46,424 nucleotides of DNA from TMED27 sp964350435 (lineage in GTDB: Bacteria; Pseudomonadota; Alphaproteobacteria; Micavibrionales; Micavibrionaceae), in contig CAYGJS010000017.1 in assembly GCA_964350435.1 (NCBI GenBank), positions 1 through 46,424 on the forward strand, in the 5' to 3' direction. Under the pieces are notes generated by a model. That model was not told the DNA's origin. It saw only the letters and a program-made list of their open reading frames with translations, and searched no databases. Position numbers and translations under genes: made by a program. Below are positions 42,261 through 46,424 of the stretch, piece by piece. The stretch's first letter is position 1. Every line of letters starts with the position of its first letter.

Positions 42261-43343
42261 ATGCATCCATATGATTTTCAGCTTTCCGCTGTAACCCAAT
42301 TAGACACAGAATCACAAGCGGATTTATCCGTCAAAGATATCAATAAGCATTGTCAAAACTATAAAGGTGCAGATACAGCGCGCAGTCTCTATCAACTGTC
42401 CACCACGCTCGGCCTGTTTTTCGGCTTGATTGCATTGATGTTCGCCAGCCTTCAAATTTCATATGCCCTGACGGTGCTGCTCGCCGTTCCTGCAGCCGGG
42501 CTTTTGACCCGCATTTTTATTTTCCAGCATGATTGCGGCCACGGGTCATTCTTCAATTCAAAAAAGGCCAATACATGGCTGGGGCGTTTTCTCGGTCTTC
42601 TAACCTTTACCCCCTATGATTTCTGGCGCCGCGCCCACAATATGCACCATGCGACCTCAGGAAATCTCGATAGCCGCAGCATCGGCGCGATCGACACCAT
42701 AACGGTGACGGAATATCAGGCGATGTCTCCCGGTAAACAATTCTGGTATCGCGTTTACCGTAATCCGTTTTTCATGATCATACTCGGCTCGCCGCTTTAT
42801 GTGTTCATCGGTCAGCGCATTCCGATCAATAAGGGCACCAATTTCTACGAAAACTACAAAACCCTCTCTATGTCCTCGATCTGGAAAAGCATCATGTACA
42901 CGAACATTGCGCTTATTATGTTTTATGGCGGATTGTCTTATGCGCTTGGCTTTGCGGCACTTGTCGCTGTATATGTGCCTGTGGTGATCCTGACCTCATG
43001 GATCGGCGCATGGCTGTTTTACGTGCAGCATCAATTCGAAGACGCCTATTGGCAAGAACAAAAAAACTGGAACATCCACGAAGCCGCCCTCATGGGCAGT
43101 TCTTACTTCGTGATGCCCAGGGTTTTGCAATGGTTTACCGGCAATATCGGCCTGCACCATATCCACCATCTCTGCAGCCAAATCCCCAATTATAAACTCC
43201 AGCAATGCATGGATGATTGCCCGCCTTTAAGCAAAATCAATGTCCTGACCCTGCGCGAAAGCCTGAAATGCGCAGGTCTTCATTTGTGGGATGAGCAGGC
43301 CTCAAAAATGGTGTCGATCAAAGACGTCCCTGCTAAGGCTTAA
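42261..43343 (+). CDS. Membrane fatty-acid desaturase
   Basis: The 360-residue di-iron membrane enzyme introduces a double bond into acyl chains. All three histidine boxes are present: HDCGH (residues 90-94), HNMHH (126-130) and HHIHH (299-303). Four hydrophobic segments pair up around them (about 50-85, 170-190, 215-250). The C-terminal box of HxxHH type matches the delta-12/omega-3-like or beta-carotene-ketolase-like group; exact regiospecificity is not visible. It stands alone, divergent from the ABC-F gene, after 163 bp of AT-rich DNA where I found no convincing promoter. Confidence 0.9.
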   Translation: MHPYDFQLSAVTQLDTESQADLSVKDINKHCQNYKGADTARSLYQLSTTLGLFFGLIALMFASLQISYALTVLLAVPAAGLLTRIFIFQHDCGHGSFFNSKKANTWLGRFLGLLTFTPYDFWRRAHNMHHATSGNLDSRSIGAIDTITVTEYQAMSPGKQFWYRVYRNPFFMIILGSPLYVFIGQRIPINKGTNFYENYKTLSMSSIWKSIMYTNIALIMFYGGLSYALGFAALVAVYVPVVILTSWIGAWLFYVQHQFEDAYWQEQKNWNIHEAALMGSSYFVMPRVLQWFTGNIGLHHIHHLCSQIPNYKLQQCMDDCPPLSKINVLTLRESLKCAGLHLWDEQASKMVSIKDVPAKA

Positions 43344-43460
43344 CCCTTAAAACTCATATGCCTGTGGAAGACTCTGATCCATAACAGAGATTTTCTTGGC
43401 ATGATTTTACAAAATTGAATATCGTAGGATTCTATTTGCGTAAAATTAAGGGAGTTTATT

Positions 43461-45851
43461 ATGGGTTTCAAACGGACATCCGAAGGCCGCGTTTTTTTTC
43501 AAAGCTTTGATGACAAGCCATCCGGCAGCGATAAGCTCAAAACCACCAAAGCCGCAAACCCGCTCCCCCAACAAGCCGAAAACTTGAAAGCAGGCCTTCA
43601 GGCGCAATCGCTGGGTACGCAAACGCAAATCCTGACCCTCCTCAAAACCCTGAACGAAAAACTTAAACTCACGCAAAATGAACGCAACCAGATGCGCGAG
43701 GAACTCGACGCGTATCGCCGCGTCATTGAGGGGCTGGAAGAAAAATCAGACCGCAGCGAGCGCGCTTACCTGTCATTACAGCAAAAAATCTCCAAAGGCG
43801 GCGTAGAGGGGAGCTCTGCCGATTTGCTGAAAGAACTCGAAAACACCCGCAAACTGATCTTCGATCTGGAAGACAAAACCACGCGCGCTGATAAACATCT
43901 TGAGGGTTTGAAAAAAGAAATCACTCAGACCAAAGCGCTGAGCGATCAGGTGTCCAAACGCCAGTCCAATCTGGAAGCCGCCCATAAATCCCAAGCTGGA
44001 AAAATCACCGAGCAAGTCACAAACTACGCCATGCTGGTCAAACGCGTGCGTGACGGAGAGCAGGTTCAGGAAAATTTACTCGAAAAAGTCGATGAAACCG
44101 TTGCGCAGCAAGCCAAGCTGACCCGTAAAATGGACAAAGCGCTCGAAGATCGCGCAAGGTTCATGCGCAAGATTGAGCGGATAGAAGAAACGGTTCTGCA
44201 AACCCGCGATTCTCTCAACGCCAAGGCGATGGTGCTTCTGACCGATCAGGGCGTAGCAGGCCATATCGATGCCGACAGCGCAGAAATGGCTGCCCAACTC
44301 GCCGCGCTACAGGCGCAGCACGGCGCACCCGCCGTCAAACCTCAATCTTCATTCTGGAGAAAAATATACACGCCGCAAACCATCGGCGTCTCCGCGCTTG
44401 TGGTCATGGCGCTGCTCGCGGGGCTGATGATCAGCGACGTCCAAAAGCCGCAAATGCCTGATTTCGATGTTTTCGAGAATGCGGGCTTTCTTGAAAATGC
44501 GCCCGCTCAAGCCGATAACGCTCTGGCCTCCGCAGATCCTCAGGCAGCATGGCCCGAAAAAGACGGGAGCAAAGACTGGAGCGTTGAGACCGACATCTCC
44601 GCCTATAGCGAAAACCCGGCCCCCCCGGCAGACGCAGAAACCACCACGGATATGGCCGCGCCAAACCCTATTGATTCGGCGCAGGATGATCTCGGCGCGA
44701 TAGATCTCAATAACACAAAACAGCTTGAGCGTTTACTGGAAGAGGATCCTGCCGCGCTGGCTGCGGCACTCAATGATCTTGAGCCATCTTCTGTGCCAGA
44801 AGAAGCAACCGCTCCCCCCGTAACATTTGAGGAACAAGCAACACCGGAAGCCGAGATCACTCAGCCTTTGATGAAGACGGTGCCGGCTCCAGAAAAACCC
44901 GCCATAGCCGATGAAAACCTCTCTAAACTGATGGCAGCCGATTCTTCTCTAAAGGGGGTTATTAAGGATATAGAAACCCAGGCCTTTGCGGGCGTCCCCG
45001 AAGCCCAGCATGATCTGGCCGCAGTCTACACGGCCGGCCATGGCGGCGTTGCCCAAAACTATGAGCGCGCCGCCTTCTGGTTCGAACAGGCCGCCGATCG
45101 GGGCGTCGCCAATGCCGCCTATAATCTCGGCGTGCTCAATCACCAGGGGCTGGGCATGAAGCCGGATATGGACAAAGCGATTAAATGGTATGATCGCGCC
45201 GCCCAGCTTGGCCACCCGGAAGCGCAATATAATCTCGGCATTGCTTATATCGAAGGGATCGGCGTGCCTTATGATCCCGAAAAGGCCAGCGGATATTTCA
45301 AAAGTGCCGCGCAAAATAATATCATGGAGGCCGCCTATAATCTGGGCTTGATCTACGAAAACGGCCTTCTGGGTGACGCAAAACCCGATGAGGCTCTGAT
45401 GTGGTATAAACTGGCCGCCGATCAAGGCTCTCCCGAAGCCAAGCAAGCACTTCAGCAACTCGCTGAAAGTCTCGATATTTCTCTGGATGATGTAAACAAA
45501 CTGGCCGAAAGCATGAAGGTTTTGAAAAAGACCGAGGCATCGCCGCGGCCAAAAGCCGCAACCACTAAAGCCGCAACCCCAAAAGCCGCAACCGCCGTTT
45601 CACAAGAAACACCCCAGCCCCTTGCGAGCGCAGTAAACTCGACCCAGCTTCTAACGGCGCAAGTGCAGGAATATCTTATGAATGCCGGGCTTTACCCCGG
45701 CCCCGCCGATGGTATTTCTGGCCCGCTGACCAATGATGCTGTTCGCAGTTATCAAAACAAAAACGGCCTAAACGCCGATGGCCGCATCACCCAGAGCCTG
45801 CTGACACATATGCTCTCCAATGAGGAATTGGCGCAAGGCTCCCGCCTTTAA
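43461..45851 (+). CDS. PodJ-like polarity protein: coiled coil, Sel1 repeats, peptidoglycan-binding domain
   Basis: The 796-residue product has a cytoplasmic N-terminal half with a long coiled coil (about residues 60-270), one membrane helix (about 304-326, GVSALVVMALLAGLMI), and an acidic Pro/Ala-rich stretch to about 480. Four Sel1-like repeats follow (about 512-668; for example AAYNLGVLNHQGLGM), then a basic Ala/Thr/Lys linker with short AATPK-type repeats. A PG_binding_1 domain (about 727-790, AGLYPGPADGISGPLTNDAV) ends the protein. The order coiled coil, one helix, Sel1, peptidoglycan-binding matches PodJ of Caulobacter, an organiser of the cell pole. Sequence identity cannot be judged here. 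An AAGGGAG ribosome site precedes the ATG. Confidence 0.82.
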   Translation: MGFKRTSEGRVFFQSFDDKPSGSDKLKTTKAANPLPQQAENLKAGLQAQSLGTQTQILTLLKTLNEKLKLTQNERNQMREELDAYRRVIEGLEEKSDRSERAYLSLQQKISKGGVEGSSADLLKELENTRKLIFDLEDKTTRADKHLEGLKKEITQTKALSDQVSKRQSNLEAAHKSQAGKITEQVTNYAMLVKRVRDGEQVQENLLEKVDETVAQQAKLTRKMDKALEDRARFMRKIERIEETVLQTRDSLNAKAMVLLTDQGVAGHIDADSAEMAAQLAALQAQHGAPAVKPQSSFWRKIYTPQTIGVSALVVMALLAGLMISDVQKPQMPDFDVFENAGFLENAPAQADNALASADPQAAWPEKDGSKDWSVETDISAYSENPAPPADAETTTDMAAPNPIDSAQDDLGAIDLNNTKQLERLLEEDPAALAAALNDLEPSSVPEEATAPPVTFEEQATPEAEITQPLMKTVPAPEKPAIADENLSKLMAADSSLKGVIKDIETQAFAGVPEAQHDLAAVYTAGHGGVAQNYERAAFWFEQAADRGVANAAYNLGVLNHQGLGMKPDMDKAIKWYDRAAQLGHPEAQYNLGIAYIEGIGVPYDPEKASGYFKSAAQNNIMEAAYNLGLIYENGLLGDAKPDEALMWYKLAADQGSPEAKQALQQLAESLDISLDDVNKLAESMKVLKKTEASPRPKAATTKAATPKAATAVSQETPQPLASAVNSTQLLTAQVQEYLMNAGLYPGPADGISGPLTNDAVRSYQNKNGLNADGRITQSLLTHMLSNEELAQGSRL

Positions 45852-45854
45852 TCT

Positions 45855-46424
45855 CTAATACCTCTCTGGCCGCCCCAGCCATCCGGTTTTTACCCACCAA
45901 TCCGGGTTTTTTCTTTGAATATCCTCTGCCGCAGTTTCAGCATGTTCAATCGTATTAAATAGCCCAAAACAGCTCGACCCCGATCCCGTCATCCGCGCCA
46001 ATGCACAATCCTCCACCGCGTTCAAAATATTTAAAACATTCTCGATTTCCGGCACGTGATCGCTGGCGGCAAGGCTGAGGGAATTCGTGGTACCGCGAAG
46101 ATATGAAAGCAGCCCTTTAAAACTTGAAAGTCCTGCAGGCTCCGGCGCAGCCTTGGCAAAACCCCCACCAAAATGTTTAAACACATCTTCTGTCGAGCAG
46201 GGTTTTCCCGGATAAATCAAAACCACCGGGGTCTCCGCTATATCAATACCGCCCGTAATTTTCTCGCCCACCCCGCGAATGCGCGCGCTCTGGCATTCCA
46301 AACATACCGGCACATCCGCGCCGAGTTTCAGCATCAGAGAAGGCAGAAATTCGCTGGTTTTCGGAATATCCCACAACTCACATAGCCCCCATATCACGGC
46401 GGCCGCATCCGAAGACCCCCCGCC
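45855..46424 (-). CDS. ispE: 4-diphosphocytidyl-2-C-methyl-D-erythritol kinase, C-terminal part (partial)
   Basis: The enzyme phosphorylates CDP-methylerythritol in the non-mevalonate isoprenoid pathway. The gene runs off the right edge; about 189 codons are seen. At the edge the GHMP-kinase ATP loop GGGSSDAAAVIWGL is readable up to the last base. Further family motifs are LGADVPVCL and ARMTGSGSSCFGLF near the C-terminus. The stop codon lies 3 bp from the stop of the convergent PodJ-like gene. The reading frame is open across the whole visible part, so nothing suggests a broken gene. Confidence 0.93.
   Translation of the reverse strand, partial: GGGSSDAAAVIWGLCELWDIPKTSEFLPSLMLKLGADVPVCLECQSARIRGVGEKITGGIDIAETPVVLIYPGKPCSTEDVFKHFGGGFAKAAPEPAGLSSFKGLLSYLRGTTNSLSLAASDHVPEIENVLNILNAVEDCALARMTGSGSSCFGLFNTIEHAETAAEDIQRKNPDWWVKTGWLGRPERY

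Noticed and set aside
1..46424. tRNA, rRNA, insertion sequence or integrase genes
   Set aside because: I looked in all gaps and on both strands for tRNA arms, transposase motifs and attachment-like duplications and saw none. The palindromic elements are not linked to a visible transposase.

Overview
The window looks like chromosomal DNA of an alphaproteobacterium, probably from an uncultured or predatory-type lineage near the Rhodospirillales/Micavibrionales. The basis is the SapC-family protein, a PodJ-like polarity protein, the fused CysNC, the protein style and the moderate GC content. This placement is inference from gene content, and no rRNA or tRNA gene is present to test it. One run of 100 N (34887-34986) shows that the window is a draft scaffold.

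Layout. (i) 1-1671: the 5' end of a secreted protein, a helix-turn-helix/coiled-coil protein and a SapC-family protein, all on the minus strand. (ii) 1911-7196: UDP-glucose dehydrogenase, then sulfate activation genes cysD, cysNC and cysQ, separated by dispersed palindromic repeats. (iii) 7193-8263: two divergent repressor-like genes around a pair of identical operator palindromes. (iv) 8520-23537: an exopolysaccharide locus with several strand switches. It holds galE, an ExoY-type initiating sugar transferase, four GT4 glycosyltransferases, a Wzy-like polymerase, a Wzc/GumC-type co-polymerase, a Wza/GumB-type export lipoprotein, a VanZ-like protein, a BBP2-type outer-membrane barrel and a large beta-helix protein. 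No flippase is seen. (v) 23749-40223: a secretion/adhesin locus with a TolC-family protein, an HlyD-like adaptor carrying an extraordinary Pro-every-fifth-residue cytoplasmic domain, a second adaptor with a GAF-like head, an M50-type membrane metalloprotease fused to an HlyD-like arm, and a roughly 3,250-residue modular adhesin. The adhesin carries an N-terminal LEPR-XLL-like motif. (vi) 40229-46424: an ABC-F ATPase, a fatty-acid desaturase, a PodJ-like Sel1/peptidoglycan-binding protein and the C-terminal part of IspE.

How the genes fit together. Ugd, GalE and the glycosyltransferases point to a uronate-containing envelope polysaccharide. CysDNC and CysQ could supply and recycle sulfated nucleotide for sulfating it, though no sulfotransferase is visible. 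The giant protein contains C-type-lectin, jellyroll and carbohydrate-binding-like modules, so it is a natural partner for this polysaccharide, as a matrix protein or adhesin.

The strongest candidate for an undescribed system is the 23749-40223 operon. It has the outer-membrane and adaptor parts of a type I-like secretion route but no ABC transporter. In its place is an M50 protease/adaptor fusion with a small N-terminal domain that resembles the PqqD peptide-binding fold. I infer that this protein recognises, and perhaps cuts, the N-terminal motif of the giant protein.
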